Below the pieces are notes generated by a model. It saw only the letters and a list, made by a program, of their open reading frames with translations, was not told the DNA's origin and did no database searches. A DNA stretch of 64,000 bases from JANJTB01 sp032027125 (GTDB lineage: Bacteria; Bacteroidota; Ignavibacteria; Kapaibacteriales; UBA2268), in NCBI GenBank assembly GCA_032027125.1, contig JAVSMQ010000001.1, forward strand, positions 3,830,198-3,894,197, given 5' to 3'. Below, in pieces: positions 17,827 to 28,152 of the stretch (its first letter is position 1; each line of letters starts with the position of its first letter). A program made the position numbers and the translations under genes.

Positions 17827-19956
17827 ATGAATGTGTACGAAACACGGAATTTAAGAAATCTTGCGGTGGTTGGACATGCAGGCTCCGGCAAGACAACATT
17901 GATTGAAGGGATGCTTTACCATACCGGTTCTATAACAAGGATAGGTACTGTTGAAGACCATAATACGGTATCTGATTTTCACGAACTTGAGCAAGAAAGA
18001 AACTGTTCTGTTTTCAGTTCTATTGCTTATGCTGAATACAAGGATAAAAAAATAAATATTATTGACACTCCGGGTTATGATGATTATATCGGTGAAATGA
18101 TTGCACCTTTATATGTTTGTGATACTGTGCTTGTTACTCTCAATGCGGTAAACGGTATCGAAGTCGGTACTGAAAATGGGCTGTTCTATGCTTCAAAATT
18201 AAATAAACCTGTTGCATACATTATCAATAAATTAGATAATGACCAGAGTAAATTTGATGAACTTGTTCAGGATTTGAAATTCCAATACTCAAATAAGGTT
18301 ACTGTATTTCAGTATCCTGTAAATCCCGGAAGCGGATTTAGCCAGGTTATTGATATCTTGTCAATGAAAATGCTTACTTTCAACGGAACTAGTAAACCGG
18401 AAATTTCTGATATACCTGCAAACGAACTTTCCAAAGCTGAAGGTATTCGTAATGAACTTATAGAATCAATAGCTGAAACTGATGAAGATTTAATGAGCAT
18501 ATATTTTGAAGAAGGTAATTTAACAGAGCAGCAATTTGTTCAGGGCTTAAAAAAATCCTTTACAGCAAGAGAATTGTTCCCGGTCTTCGCAACTTCAGGC
18601 AAAAAACTTGCAGGTATTTCATCTTTACTTGATTTCATCGTTGATTATGCTCCGGCTCCTAACGATTTGCCTATGCCTGTTATGGAAGGCAGTATTAAGG
18701 TTGACTGCGAAGCTAATTCAAAAGTATCGTTGTATGTCTTTAAGATGCTGTCTGACCCTAAACTGGGTGATATGACATTTTTCAAAGTTAAATCCGGCAA
18801 ACTGCATTCCGGTCTGGATTTAGTAATTGAATCAAAAGGCTCATCCGAAAGATTCGGAGGGGTTTATGTGGTATCAGGTAAAAAACGCGAGGAAATTCCT
18901 GAATTAGTTGCCGGCGATATTGGTGCAACAGTAAAACTTAAAAGCACTCATATTTCCGATACATTACATGAAAAAGGGTTCAATGTTAAATTTGACCCGA
19001 TTGATTATCCTACTTCAAAGGTTCGTACCGCAATTGCTCCCAAAACACGCGGCGAAGAAGAAAAAGTCGGTGTCGGTTTACACTCCCTTCATGCTGAAGA
19101 CCCTACAATTGTTGTTGTTCATTCGCAGGAACTACGCCAGACTATAATTTTTGCACAGGGAGAACTGCATTTAAGTGCAATTAAATGGAGATTAGAACAC
19201 CGATATAAAGTTGAAGTAGAATTTATCGAACCAAGAGTACCTTACAGAGAGACAATTCAGAAACGTGTTCAGGGAAGTTACCGCCATAAAAAGCAGTCCG
19301 GCGGAGCAGGTCAGTTTGCCGAAGTTCACATGATGATTGAACCTTATGTCGAAGGTATGCCTAATCCTGAAGGACTAAACGTAAGAGCCAAAGATTTGAC
19401 TGACCTCGAATGGGGCGGCAAACTTGAATACCTCAATTGTATCGTCGGCGGAGTGATTGACCAGAGATTCTTACCTGCAATCCTCAAGGGAGTTATGGAA
19501 AAAATGCAGGAGGGACCTCTTACAGGTTCTTACGTCCGCGATATACGCGTAACAGTATTTGACGGAAAGATGCACCCTGTGGATTCAAATGAAGCAGCAT
19601 TTAAGACTGCAGGTATGATGGTATTCAAAGATAATTTTACTCAGGCAAGCCCTAAAATTCTCGAACCTATTTATAATGTCGAAATCAGAGTGCCCGAAGA
19701 ATTTGTCGGCGACGTAATGAGCGATTTGCCTTCACGGCGCGGTGTCATTCTCGGTATTGATTCCGATGGGAAATATCAGAAAATTAAAGCAAGAATGCCT
19801 CTGGCAGAGCTTGATAAATATTCACAGGGTCTGCGTTCGATGACACAGGCACGTGCTACCTATACATCGGAATTTGCGGAATATCAGTCCGTACCACCGA
19901 CTGTTCAGACAGAACTGATAGAAACGTACAAGAAGAGCCAGACAGAAGAAGATTAG
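17827..19956 (+). CDS. fusA: Elongation factor G paralogue (EF-G2-like)
   Basis: A 709-aa translational GTPase with the EF-G domain order. G1 reads VVGHAGSGKTTL rather than the canonical GHIDAGKTT, G3 is DTPGYDDY, and G4 is NKLD. Domain IV carries GGAGQFAEVHMMIEP and domain V ends in ARATYTSEFAEYQSVPP. The altered G1 and G3 contexts place it with the second EF-G class (FusA2/EF-G2), whose role in ribosome recycling or stress is less settled than that of the main EF-G. GGAG precedes the start. A strong terminator follows. Confidence 0.88.
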   Translation: MNVYETRNLRNLAVVGHAGSGKTTLIEGMLYHTGSITRIGTVEDHNTVSDFHELEQERNCSVFSSIAYAEYKDKKINIIDTPGYDDYIGEMIAPLYVCDTVLVTLNAVNGIEVGTENGLFYASKLNKPVAYIINKLDNDQSKFDELVQDLKFQYSNKVTVFQYPVNPGSGFSQVIDILSMKMLTFNGTSKPEISDIPANELSKAEGIRNELIESIAETDEDLMSIYFEEGNLTEQQFVQGLKKSFTARELFPVFATSGKKLAGISSLLDFIVDYAPAPNDLPMPVMEGSIKVDCEANSKVSLYVFKMLSDPKLGDMTFFKVKSGKLHSGLDLVIESKGSSERFGGVYVVSGKKREEIPELVAGDIGATVKLKSTHISDTLHEKGFNVKFDPIDYPTSKVRTAIAPKTRGEEEKVGVGLHSLHAEDPTIVVVHSQELRQTIIFAQGELHLSAIKWRLEHRYKVEVEFIEPRVPYRETIQKRVQGSYRHKKQSGGAGQFAEVHMMIEPYVEGMPNPEGLNVRAKDLTDLEWGGKLEYLNCIVGGVIDQRFLPAILKGVMEKMQEGPLTGSYVRDIRVTVFDGKMHPVDSNEAAFKTAGMMVFKDNFTQASPKILEPIYNVEIRVPEEFVGDVMSDLPSRRGVILGIDSDGKYQKIKARMPLAELDKYSQGLRSMTQARATYTSEFAEYQSVPPTVQTELIETYKKSQTEED

Positions 19957-19974
19957 AATTGAGATTTAAGATAT

Positions 19975-20009
19975 GTGCCATACTGTAAAATAGTGTGGCA
20001 CTTTTTTTT
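19975..20009 (+). terminator. Rho-independent terminator after the EF-G gene
   Basis: GTGCCATACT pairs with AGTGTGGCAC (10 bp, one G-T wobble) around a 7-nt loop, followed by a run of eight T from 20002. Confidence 0.9.
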
Positions 20010-20062
20010 GAATATTTAGATATATTCACACAACTCACTTAATAACAATAGCAGGTTTAATT

Positions 20063-20509
20063 ATGACACAATTATTTGCCGAAATTTTGCTTCTCGTTCC
20101 TTCTGCACTCTGCACAGGTTTTTTGGTTTTTATTGCCGTAGTTTTGCAGAAAGTTATGAATGAATTGGATGAATCCGACTTCCAGAAGTTTTTGAAACTG
20201 CTTGATAAACACGCCTTGAAATCGCCTTATGCTATCGGAGTATCATCAATTACATTTGTCGGAATGATTCCATATTGGTACTTTTACGGCTTAAGCAATA
20301 TCTGGTTTTCGGCAGGGCTGATAGTTTATACCATAGCTTCAATCGTCAGCAAGTCAGTCAATCTCCCGATTTACAAAAAGATTTTTGCACTCGACAACAA
20401 CGATGCCGTAAGGTTGGATGAGGAACGCAGAAATCTGCACAGAGGAAACTTATTACGAGCATCAATTCAATCAGCATCTATTGTTCTGATGATGCTCGGA
20501 TTCCTATAG
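20063..20509 (+). CDS. DUF1772-like small integral membrane protein
   Basis: A 148-aa protein with four hydrophobic segments (AEILLLVPSALCTGFLVFIAV; the IGVSSITFVGMIPYWYFYG region; FSAGLIVYTIASIV; IQSASIVLMMLGF). A conserved segment VNLPIYKKI before the last helix and a WxxxxxxR-like LHRGNLLRA stretch match the DUF1772 layout. Function is unknown for most of this family. AGGT precedes the start. Monocistronic. Confidence 0.6.
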   Translation: MTQLFAEILLLVPSALCTGFLVFIAVVLQKVMNELDESDFQKFLKLLDKHALKSPYAIGVSSITFVGMIPYWYFYGLSNIWFSAGLIVYTIASIVSKSVNLPIYKKIFALDNNDAVRLDEERRNLHRGNLLRASIQSASIVLMMLGFL

Positions 20510-20709
20510 AGAGAGAGAACAGAATTAAAAGTACTTGACCTGTGCTGTTTCCAATATTAATTCGGAATATCAAGCTTTTCCGCTTTTTATTCATTCTGAT
20601 AACGAAGATTCATTTTTAACCAATCTTTATCGTAACTACAAAAAATCGGTGACTGAATCGAGGGATTTTGCTATTTTTGTAAATTAGAAAATGGATTATT
20701 AAAAATATT

Positions 20710-21264
20710 ATGCACATTATAGATTTGGTTCTTATCGGAATTGGTTTGTCCTTTGACACTTTTGCTGTTTCAATTTCCACGGGTTTAACGGTAAGCAAAA
20801 TTAGATTTTGGCAGGGCATACGGATTGCACTTGTATTGGCTTTTTTCCAGTCATTAATGCCGTTTCTGGGTTGGCTGGGCGGCATACAAATAGCGAAACT
20901 CATTGAAAATTACGACCACTGGATTGCATTTGGCTTATTATTATTTCTTGGTATTAAAATGATTCTTGAGTCTTTTAAAGCTTCAGAAGACAGAAAATTC
21001 AATCCAATGCTCACCTCAGTTCTAATTGGTATGGCAATCGCTACAAGCATTGATGCTTTAGTTATAGGGTTTAGTCTGGCTTTCATCAATACGAATATTT
21101 ATACGGCATTACTAATTATCGGTATCATTACTTTTCTTGTTGCGATGGTTGGCATGTTATTAGGCAAAAATGTTAACGGAAAATTCGGTAAAAAAGTAGA
21201 AATTCTGGGTGGTATTATATTGATTGGCATAGGAATCAAAGTATTAATCAGCCATTTATATTAA
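20710..21264 (+). CDS. mntP: Manganese efflux pump MntP
   Basis: A 184-aa inner-membrane exporter that removes excess Mn2+. It has six predicted helices in two repeats, each with the conserved acidic motif: GIGLSFDTFAVSISTG near the N-terminus and IATSIDALVIGFS in the fourth helix. Length matches the family (about 185 aa). In many bacteria this gene follows a yybP-ykoY Mn riboswitch; no such structure was recognised in the 200 bases upstream. Confidence 0.92.
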   Translation: MHIIDLVLIGIGLSFDTFAVSISTGLTVSKIRFWQGIRIALVLAFFQSLMPFLGWLGGIQIAKLIENYDHWIAFGLLLFLGIKMILESFKASEDRKFNPMLTSVLIGMAIATSIDALVIGFSLAFINTNIYTALLIIGIITFLVAMVGMLLGKNVNGKFGKKVEILGGIILIGIGIKVLISHLY

Positions 21265-21366
21265 AAATGACTATTGAATATAGCTTTAACAAAACTTGTC
21301 AATATATTATCTTTAATATTGTTAACCTAAATTGTGATTTACTATATTTTTAGCAAATCAAAAAAC

Positions 21367-21412
21367 AAACCCCGCCACAATTCTCCACAGAGTAAGGATT
21401 TGGGCAGGGTTT
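21367..21412. terminator. Possible terminator hairpin between mntP and a convergent gene
   Basis: AAACCCCGCC and GGGCAGGGTTT can pair with one mismatch around a long loop. It lies in the 240-bp gap between converging genes. The long loop makes this a weak call. Confidence 0.35.
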
Positions 21413-21508
21413 CAAATCATCATCGCAAACTAGACTTCAGGTTTTACAATTTATATATTTAATTCATAACTTTCAACCAATGAATATCAATATATATTAC
21501 TTGACACA

Positions 21509-22090
21509 CTATAGATGTTCCTTAAAGTCGTTAGGCAGTCCGAGTTCCTTCTTTAGCCTTTCAATCATTTGATACTCCTTGAAACCGTTTGACTGCCAGA
21601 AGTGTACTTTATTTGTTACATGTCTTTCAAATCCGCTCAATTCGCCAATCATTCTTACGTAACATCCTCCTGATTCCAGCTCTTTAATAATAAATTTATA
21701 TTGAAACCGTGCATTAACCCAAACTCCGCCGCGTATAAAAGGCAGCTCTACACTATAATATTTCATATCATCCAATGCAGTATCACCCATAGCAAATACA
21801 CAGAAATCGGATTGAATTGTACCTTTGTACAGTCCATCGTCTCCGGCACGCGGGTTTTTAGTGATAATCTGACAATTTATATCTTCGATACACTTTAATG
21901 CTGACTCCCAAACTTTTTCGAAGGGCATGTTTAAAGTGTCTTCGTATTGATCCTTAAGATACGGGAAACGTGTATCAACCTGTTCTTTTGCACGCCAATC
22001 ATCATCATCCTGTGCAAGAGCACTAATTGTAAATCCTGTAAAAATGATTACCAAAGTGATAATCTTCAAAAAAGTAGTATAAAACTTCAT
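21509..22090 (-). CDS. Exported protein of unknown function (193 aa)
   Basis: A secreted or periplasmic protein. The start at 22090 follows a full GGAGGT site and opens a Sec signal peptide (FLKIITLVIIFTGFTISALA, cleaved before QDDDDW). The mature part contains LNMPFEKVWESALKCIED, a KYYSVELPF strand, and a second similar half, resembling the helix-grip fold of periplasmic BamC-like or SRPBCC domains. That resemblance is by eye only. There is one Cys in each half. Monocistronic. Confidence 0.65.
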   Translation of the reverse strand: MKFYTTFLKIITLVIIFTGFTISALAQDDDDWRAKEQVDTRFPYLKDQYEDTLNMPFEKVWESALKCIEDINCQIITKNPRAGDDGLYKGTIQSDFCVFAMGDTALDDMKYYSVELPFIRGGVWVNARFQYKFIIKELESGGCYVRMIGELSGFERHVTNKVHFWQSNGFKEYQMIERLKKELGLPNDFKEHL

Positions 22091-22173
22091 TTCAATACCT
22101 CCAAAAAAAAATATTTTTATCATTGCAACATTTCTAAAGTTCAATTTAATTAAAAAAAGCTAATTTTCAAAAT

Positions 22174-23187
22174 TTAAAGTCTTACCGGGCTTCCGCCTTT
22201 TGAAAGAGACTGATTTGCAGCCTCCAAAATTTGTACAACATATAATCCGGACTCTCCATTTGTATCAGTATCTAATTCATTGACGATACAATCATAGAAA
22301 TGGGTACATTCCTTTGCTAAAGCTTCGTAATTAGGTATAGCAGGAGAATACATGTCACCGGTACGGTATTGAATTAAAGTGTTGTAGATGTCCTCTCTGG
22401 ATTTAATATCAATTCCGCTGTCGTAAATCTTTATCTTCGAAACGGTTTCCATATCATCAAAAACAAGCATTTTTTTTGAGCCACCCATTATTATCTGTCT
22501 TATTTTGACAGGTGACATCCAATTAACATTTATATGAGCCAGACTTCCGTCAGAAAATTCTATTGTCAGATAAGCTATTGATGCAATATCCAAATCGTTA
22601 TATTTGAAAAATGATTTGCCTGTTGCTGATACAGATACAGGCTTTTTCCCAACAGTATATGCAAGTATTGATATATCGTGAGGCGCAAGGTCCCATATTA
22701 CATTGACATCATGTTGAAATAATCCGAGATTAATCCGCATTGAATCAAAATAACGGATATCACCCAATACATCATTGTCAATTAATTCTTTGATTTTTCT
22801 TACGGCAGGAGTATAGATAAATGTATGGTCAACATGTAAAATCAAATTTTGTTTTTTTGCAATTTCGAGCAATTGTTCAGCTTCCTGCGATGAAGAAGTC
22901 AGCGGTTTTTCGACCCATGTATGTTTTCCGTTTTCAAGAGATTTTTTTGCAAGTTCGAAGTGTGATTTTACGGGTGTAGCAATTGCAACCGCATCAATGG
23001 TCTTGTCTTCAAATATTTTTTCAGGCGATGTCAATGTTATGACATTTGGAAATAATCCCGATAATTTATCAAGCTGTTTAGAGTCAGAATCACAAATATA
23101 TTTAACATTCCAGTTTGAAGAAGAATTGAAATTCCTGATGACATGATTTCCCCAATACCCGCAACCTATTACAGCAACATTTAACAT
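22174..23187 (-). CDS. Gfo/Idh/MocA family NAD(P)-dependent oxidoreductase
   Basis: A 337-aa sugar dehydrogenase-fold protein. The Rossmann motif VAVIGCGYWGNHV begins at the start, and the catalytic lysine lies in HTWVEKPLTS. Relatives oxidise or reduce nucleotide sugars or inositol-like compounds, for instance in surface polysaccharide synthesis (WbpB/WlbA type). The frame opens at a TTG at 23214, but ATG at 23187 places the Rossmann strand at the N-terminus as usual. No sugar-pathway neighbours are present, so the substrate is open. Confidence 0.88.
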   Translation of the reverse strand: MLNVAVIGCGYWGNHVIRNFNSSSNWNVKYICDSDSKQLDKLSGLFPNVITLTSPEKIFEDKTIDAVAIATPVKSHFELAKKSLENGKHTWVEKPLTSSSQEAEQLLEIAKKQNLILHVDHTFIYTPAVRKIKELIDNDVLGDIRYFDSMRINLGLFQHDVNVIWDLAPHDISILAYTVGKKPVSVSATGKSFFKYNDLDIASIAYLTIEFSDGSLAHINVNWMSPVKIRQIIMGGSKKMLVFDDMETVSKIKIYDSGIDIKSREDIYNTLIQYRTGDMYSPAIPNYEALAKECTHFYDCIVNELDTDTNGESGLYVVQILEAANQSLSKGGSPVRL

Positions 23188-23658
23188 ATTTATCCAATTT
23201 ACTTTTTTAAACAATACAAATAAAATGATAATTATTTAAATAGCATTATATAAAAGTGATTTTAAGAATATTATCTATATTTCTGATTAAATAAACTAAA
23301 ATTTGAGTAAAAAGGGTGGTATAAAAAATCAAAATATGTGAAAATTTAATATTTTGTTTCTTTGAAAAATGAATTATGTAATTACTCATTTTGAAAAATT
23401 TAAGCATAAATAACATTATTACATCTACTTAGTCTATATTTACCGGTTATCTTATATAACCCGGATTAATCCAATTTAAAAATATTATTACAAAATAATC
23501 ATATAATGTGAAATATATTAAATAATTTTGTAGAATAATTGGAAAAAAATTTGCAAATTTGTGATTATAATATTGATAATTATAAATAACTTTTGTAATT
23601 TGGAATTATGTAAAAAACTGATTTGAAATAAAATATTTAAAATGTAACCGGAGAACTT
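23188..23658. other. AT-rich gap between divergent genes
   Basis: About 470 bases of very AT-rich sequence between two divergent genes. It should hold both promoters; no repeat, RNA gene or open frame stands out. Confidence 0.5.
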
Positions 23659-24666
23659 ATGCAGACAAATTACCATCATAAACGGCATGAAAGCAGTCTG
23701 GAATTTATTGAGGATATAGCATATGCATTTAAAAAAAGCAGGGTATTGCTTACAGCAAGTGATTTGAATATCTTTGAAGCCATTGGTTACCGTTCATTAA
23801 CTGCCAGGCAAATATCAGAATCTTTACTTTTAGAGGTAAATTCCACTGAACGACTTTTAAATGCTTTGGTTGGTCTTGACTTGCTTGAAAAAAAGGACCA
23901 ATCTTATAATAACACTGAAGAATCACTTAAACACTTGCTGCGAGGCAGTAAAGAATACATTGGTACAATTGAACACCTTGCAGATTTATGGGATTCTTGG
24001 TCAACCCTGACAGATACGGTTCGTCATGGCAAACCTATTCAGTATCAAACTTTACAGGAAAAATCCGATGAATGGCTTGTTGCATTTGTTAATTCAATAT
24101 TCTGGCGTTCAAATCTTGAAGCACCTGAAGTAATCAGTAACTTTAATCTTAAAGGAGTTAACAGAATTCTTGATTTGGGAGGAGGCAAAGGTGCTTTTAC
24201 CTATCATTTGCTTAAAGCAAAGCCTTCATTGGCAATTACTTTATTTGACATGCCTCGTGTAACAGACTTCGCTGATGAGTTTTTATCAACAGCTGGTGTA
24301 CGTGACCAGGTTTCGATTATGCAGGGTGATTTTACTACTGATGATATCGGAAAAGGTTATGATTTAATACTTATCAGTAATTTGATAAGTTTCAGGTCAA
24401 TTTGGGAAAATGTAACTCTGCTTCAAAAGTGTTATGATTCATTGAATCACGGCGGTCAAATAATTATTTATGATATGATTATAAATGACAGTAGAACAAA
24501 ACCGCTCAACCATGCGCTGTATTCTTTGAATTTGTTGATAAATACTATGTCCGGGGATGCCTATACTGAGACAGATATTTGGATTATGCTTAGGGAATCA
24601 TGGTTCCGTGACATCAAACGAATTGATACAATCTATGACTCATCATTGATGATGGGTATAAGATAG
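23659..24666 (+). CDS. SAM-dependent O-methyltransferase-like protein (caffeate/hydroxyneurosporene type)
   Basis: A 335-aa protein with an N-terminal winged-helix dimerisation domain (SDLNIFEAIGYRSLTARQIS) and a class I methyltransferase domain starting at ILDLGGGKGAFTYHLLKA, followed by LFDMPRV and the acidic QGDF motif. This layout matches family 2 O-methyltransferases (acetylserotonin, CrtF, BchU relatives). The catalytic His usual in plant enzymes is not clear near ISNLISFR, so activity on oxygen is uncertain. GGAG precedes the start. Its stop abuts the convergent DUF58 gene with no bases between. Confidence 0.78.
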   Translation: MQTNYHHKRHESSLEFIEDIAYAFKKSRVLLTASDLNIFEAIGYRSLTARQISESLLLEVNSTERLLNALVGLDLLEKKDQSYNNTEESLKHLLRGSKEYIGTIEHLADLWDSWSTLTDTVRHGKPIQYQTLQEKSDEWLVAFVNSIFWRSNLEAPEVISNFNLKGVNRILDLGGGKGAFTYHLLKAKPSLAITLFDMPRVTDFADEFLSTAGVRDQVSIMQGDFTTDDIGKGYDLILISNLISFRSIWENVTLLQKCYDSLNHGGQIIIYDMIINDSRTKPLNHALYSLNLLINTMSGDAYTETDIWIMLRESWFRDIKRIDTIYDSSLMMGIR

Positions 24667-25560
24667 TTACATTTTCCGTCTTTTAGTAAGATAATCTCTT
24701 AAAGCCCTGTCAAAAGGTTTTGAGGTATCTATTAAGTTGTAATCTATGTTATGATTATAACACTTCTTTCTAATGTCGTTTATAAACTCTGAGACAGCAT
24801 CAGAATACGATTTTTGTATTTGATATGGAATAGTTACCATCTCCTCACCGGATTCTATATCTTTGAAATTTGCTCCCTCACCAAGTTTGAAATCTATCTC
24901 ACGCGGGTCAAGTATATGGAAAACAAGTACTTCGTGGTCTCTATGCCTGAAGTGTTTCAAAGCCTGTAGAACAGCTTGTTTATCATCAAAAAAATCACTC
25001 ATAATAATTACAAGTCCACGTCTTTTTATTCTTTCAGCAAGTTTATCCAGTGACACGGCGGTATGAGTTTCATTTGAGGGTTTAATATTGGTAAGTGTTT
25101 TGAGAATTTCTGATATGTACGATGGTTTAGACCTCGGAGGAAGAAATTTGTTTATATCCTTGTCGTATAAAGCTAATCCAACAGCGTCTCTTTGGTTTAT
25201 CATCAAAGTAGAAAGAGCTGCCGTAAGATAACATGAATAATCGAATTTGGTAATATGACCTTTTGAAGCATAACCCATTGAAGCACTTGAATCAATAGCA
25301 ATCATTGCCCTTAGATTTGTTTCTTCTTCATATTGCTTTACATAAAATTTATTGGTTCTGGCAAATACTTTCCAATCAATATTCTTTGTTTCATCACCAT
25401 GTCTGTATTGGCGATGCTCAGCAAATTCAACACTAAATCCATGATACGGTGAACGATGCAATCCTGTGATAAATCCTTCGACCACAAGTCTTGCAATTAA
25501 TTCTATATTACCAATTTGTGCTGCTGTTTCGGGCTTAAGATATTTTCTGTAATCCTGCAT
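24667..25560 (-). CDS. DUF58 / vWA-like domain protein
   Basis: A 297-aa protein of the DUF58 family, normally encoded beside MoxR AAA+ ATPases and thought to help assemble or fold cofactor-bearing or surface complexes. The diagnostic segment is DETKNIDWKVFARTNKFYVK, followed by a von Willebrand A-like fold with a MIDAS motif, AIDSSASMGY, and IIMSDFFDD. The start at 25560 (MQDYRKYLKPE) follows GAGAAAAG; the frame upstream to 25617 looks non-coding. No moxR gene is seen nearby. Confidence 0.88.
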   Translation of the reverse strand: MQDYRKYLKPETAAQIGNIELIARLVVEGFITGLHRSPYHGFSVEFAEHRQYRHGDETKNIDWKVFARTNKFYVKQYEEETNLRAMIAIDSSASMGYASKGHITKFDYSCYLTAALSTLMINQRDAVGLALYDKDINKFLPPRSKPSYISEILKTLTNIKPSNETHTAVSLDKLAERIKRRGLVIIMSDFFDDKQAVLQALKHFRHRDHEVLVFHILDPREIDFKLGEGANFKDIESGEEMVTIPYQIQKSYSDAVSEFINDIRKKCYNHNIDYNLIDTSKPFDRALRDYLTKRRKM

Positions 25561-25810
25561 TCTTTTCTCTGTTGTTTTATGCTGCTGATAGACGGAACAG
25601 TTCCTGATTTTGTGCAAAAAAGTGAGGTTAGATTTTTAGAAAATGGAAACATTAATTGTAGATTGGATTTTTATTTTTAAGTTGCTGATGAAAAAGTATT
25701 TTAAAGATAGATAAGCAGGATGCTTGTTCTACTAAGATATTGAAATTAAAGTAGGTCAAACATCTTTGTTTGACTTGAGATTTGGAAATATTGACTTTTT
25801 CAACAGACTA

Positions 25811-26440
25811 CTAAGAAGTTACTTCATAACAAATACTGCACAGAGATTTCTCTCTTTCCTCATTTGTAGCAATTATAACTGCACCGCCGTTGGCTGCATG
25901 TTCAATAATAATTTTATTAATTGATTCAATACCGTCAGCGTCAAGATTTGATGTCGGCTCATCAAGAAAAAGAATGGTTGGATTCGATTGGAGTGCAAGT
26001 ATAAATTTCATTCTTTGTTTCATACCTGATGAAAAGTTCCTTATCGGCGAGTTCTTGTGCGGTCTGAGTTTAAATAATTGCAATAGTTTGTCCAATTTAT
26101 TTTCATCAAATTTTATTCCCCTAAGGTCGGCAGAAATTTTATAATGTTCATAAGGAGTAAATTCCTCATATAAATTTAGATATGGAGAGACCATTGCAAT
26201 ATCCTCTTTCAGATTAGATACATGAATATCAAGTCCATCCTTTATTACTTTGATATTGCCTGAACTGAACGACAGCACACCAGTCATTACTTTTAATAAT
26301 GTTGATTTACCTGAACCATTTGCACCGGTTATGGCAATAATATTGCCATTAGTAAAGGATAAGGAAAGATTTCTGAAAATGTAATGATTTCTAATGAAAT
26401 ATTTCGATATGTTTAAAACATCGTATTTGAAATTTGTCAT
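25811..26440 (-). CDS. ABC transporter ATP-binding protein (CcmA-like)
   Basis: A 209-aa ABC ATPase with Walker A GANGSGKST, a signature FSSGMKQRMKF, Walker B ILFLDEPTSNLD, and an H-loop replaced by a TNEE segment. The short length and the GMKQRMKFILAL signature resemble CcmA/heme exporter-type or other simple export ATPases. No permease gene adjoins it. It is the third gene of an operon behind a secreted metalloprotease (2-bp gap), so it may drive a transporter encoded elsewhere. Confidence 0.85.
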   Translation of the reverse strand: MTNFKYDVLNISKYFIRNHYIFRNLSLSFTNGNIIAITGANGSGKSTLLKVMTGVLSFSSGNIKVIKDGLDIHVSNLKEDIAMVSPYLNLYEEFTPYEHYKISADLRGIKFDENKLDKLLQLFKLRPHKNSPIRNFSSGMKQRMKFILALQSNPTILFLDEPTSNLDADGIESINKIIIEHAANGGAVIIATNEEREKSLCSICYEVTS

Positions 26441-26442
26441 GA

Positions 26443-28137
26443 TTAATTGTTGATTATAGCAAACTTACCCAGAACGACTTCATCGCCGTTATGGATACCG
26501 AATATGTAAATACCCGAAGAAATATCCTTAGGCATATCATCCCATCGGACAATTTTATTATGATTATTTACAGTTACGGGTAAACTCTTTGAGTAAATCT
26601 GCTGCATTTCACTGTCATAAATAACGAGCAGGATTTTTTGATAAATTTCAGTCTTCAGCGGTGCAGGAAAAAGCATGACTTCATCTGTCCCGACTCTGAA
26701 AGGATTAGGGTAAGCATGAGCAATTTCGTATCCGGGATTGGAATGACTATGGTGGCAGAAGAAAGTTGAATCATACTCGTAATATACCCAGTAATTCAAA
26801 TCCGGTATTTTTGTGCTTCCCGGTGTTTCTTCATCAGAAGTACGGATGTAATAACTCTTGGTTATGTTGAATTGGGAAGATGCTGACTTAAGGTCGAGAT
26901 TTCCAAGAAGAATATCTAAATTATTATCAGTTAAGTTGCCATTTGCTTGGAAATAAAATCTTACCATCCTGAATTCATAAGGAGCCATATATCCGGATGT
27001 TGATTTTGACGGTGATTCATAATAAATTATGCTAAATGGTTCTATTAATGGTAATTCTGCTGCATTTGAAAAATAAGTACCTTCAACAGTTCTTTCTCCT
27101 GTATAATAAGCCCAATCTAAAAATTCGCACCATGCAGCCGGTAAACTTGAACCTAAATCCTTTAAAGCTAAATCAATTGCTGAATAAACCTCATGACCCA
27201 ATGCAACTTTTTCCCAAATCAACCTCATAATTTCGATTCCGAAATTTTCTATCAGATATTGATTGAATATCGAATGTCCGTAACCGGAGTAAGGGTCATC
27301 AATTCCAAATGGTAATGAGGACGGATTACGGAATAATCTTCTGACATATTGGAGATAATCTAAAACTTCCGGAAAAAATACTCTTTCCATTGCAACTGCA
27401 TTCATTTCCATAACCGTACTGCTTGCCGGTTGACTTTGTCCGTACATAAACTGGATTGCATGAAAAAATTCATGTGCAATTGTTACTTTAAGTGACGGTA
27501 TTCCTGGAAATTTGAAAGCAGGTGATGGTTTGGAGCCTTTGTTTCTGATTGAATCTGTAGCTGCAAAGTCATTATCAATCATTATAAAAGAGTAGGTTAC
27601 CAGAAATGGGTCTGCTGAAATTGCATCATAAGTAGCTGATGTCGTTAATCCGTATAGTCCGCCGGCATTATATTTACTAACAGTATCATCGTCGCTGTTA
27701 CCTAAATCATAAAGATAAATATCATAATGGTCCGAACCTCTTGCACCTCTATCAGGGTACGGCGAGCGGAATCCAAATTCGTTTGTATATTTTTGATAAA
27801 CATAATCGAAATAATAGCAAACAGAATCAACATAATCGGGAATTCCGTTTTGATTTTTATCTGCAGGTGGAGGTGCATGTACACCTATGGTATCGTAATG
27901 AATTTTGAAAATATTGAGGGGTGAGATTGTTGATTTCTGTCCGACTGTTGGGATTTCATTTGAATCCAAAAAATAAGTACGCTGTAAATATTCTTTACCG
28001 TCATTTGTGAGAGTCAGATGAGTTCCACATTTTCCTGAGCAGCCGTCACAATCAGAATTATCGTCACCTTTAACTAAAGGCAGTGAAAAGAGAAAAAGTG
28101 TTATTATTATTCCAAATAATTTCAGGTAATCATTCAT
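26443..28137 (-). CDS. Secreted zinc metalloprotease (MXAN_6640-like) with T9SS sorting domain
   Basis: A 564-aa exported protease. It has a signal peptide (LFGIIITLFLFSLPLVKG), a Cys cluster CDGCSGKC at 29-36, a calcium-binding-like loop DKNQNGIPDYVD near 92-103, and the zinc motif HEFFH at 221-225. The last ~90 residues form a T9SS type A domain (AYPNPFRVGTDEVM, ISSGIYIFGIHNGDEV). A third zinc ligand probably lies after the motif. The gene is 15 bp downstream of an FN3-like protein and 2 bp upstream of an ABC ATPase. The substrate is unknown. Confidence 0.82.
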   Translation of the reverse strand: MNDYLKLFGIIITLFLFSLPLVKGDDNSDCDGCSGKCGTHLTLTNDGKEYLQRTYFLDSNEIPTVGQKSTISPLNIFKIHYDTIGVHAPPPADKNQNGIPDYVDSVCYYFDYVYQKYTNEFGFRSPYPDRGARGSDHYDIYLYDLGNSDDDTVSKYNAGGLYGLTTSATYDAISADPFLVTYSFIMIDNDFAATDSIRNKGSKPSPAFKFPGIPSLKVTIAHEFFHAIQFMYGQSQPASSTVMEMNAVAMERVFFPEVLDYLQYVRRLFRNPSSLPFGIDDPYSGYGHSIFNQYLIENFGIEIMRLIWEKVALGHEVYSAIDLALKDLGSSLPAAWCEFLDWAYYTGERTVEGTYFSNAAELPLIEPFSIIYYESPSKSTSGYMAPYEFRMVRFYFQANGNLTDNNLDILLGNLDLKSASSQFNITKSYYIRTSDEETPGSTKIPDLNYWVYYEYDSTFFCHHSHSNPGYEIAHAYPNPFRVGTDEVMLFPAPLKTEIYQKILLVIYDSEMQQIYSKSLPVTVNNHNKIVRWDDMPKDISSGIYIFGIHNGDEVVLGKFAIINN

Positions 28138-28152
28138 ATCTGTACATGCTGA

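Noticed and set aside
20510..20709. yybP-ykoY manganese riboswitch before mntP
   Set aside because: No matching stems were recognised.
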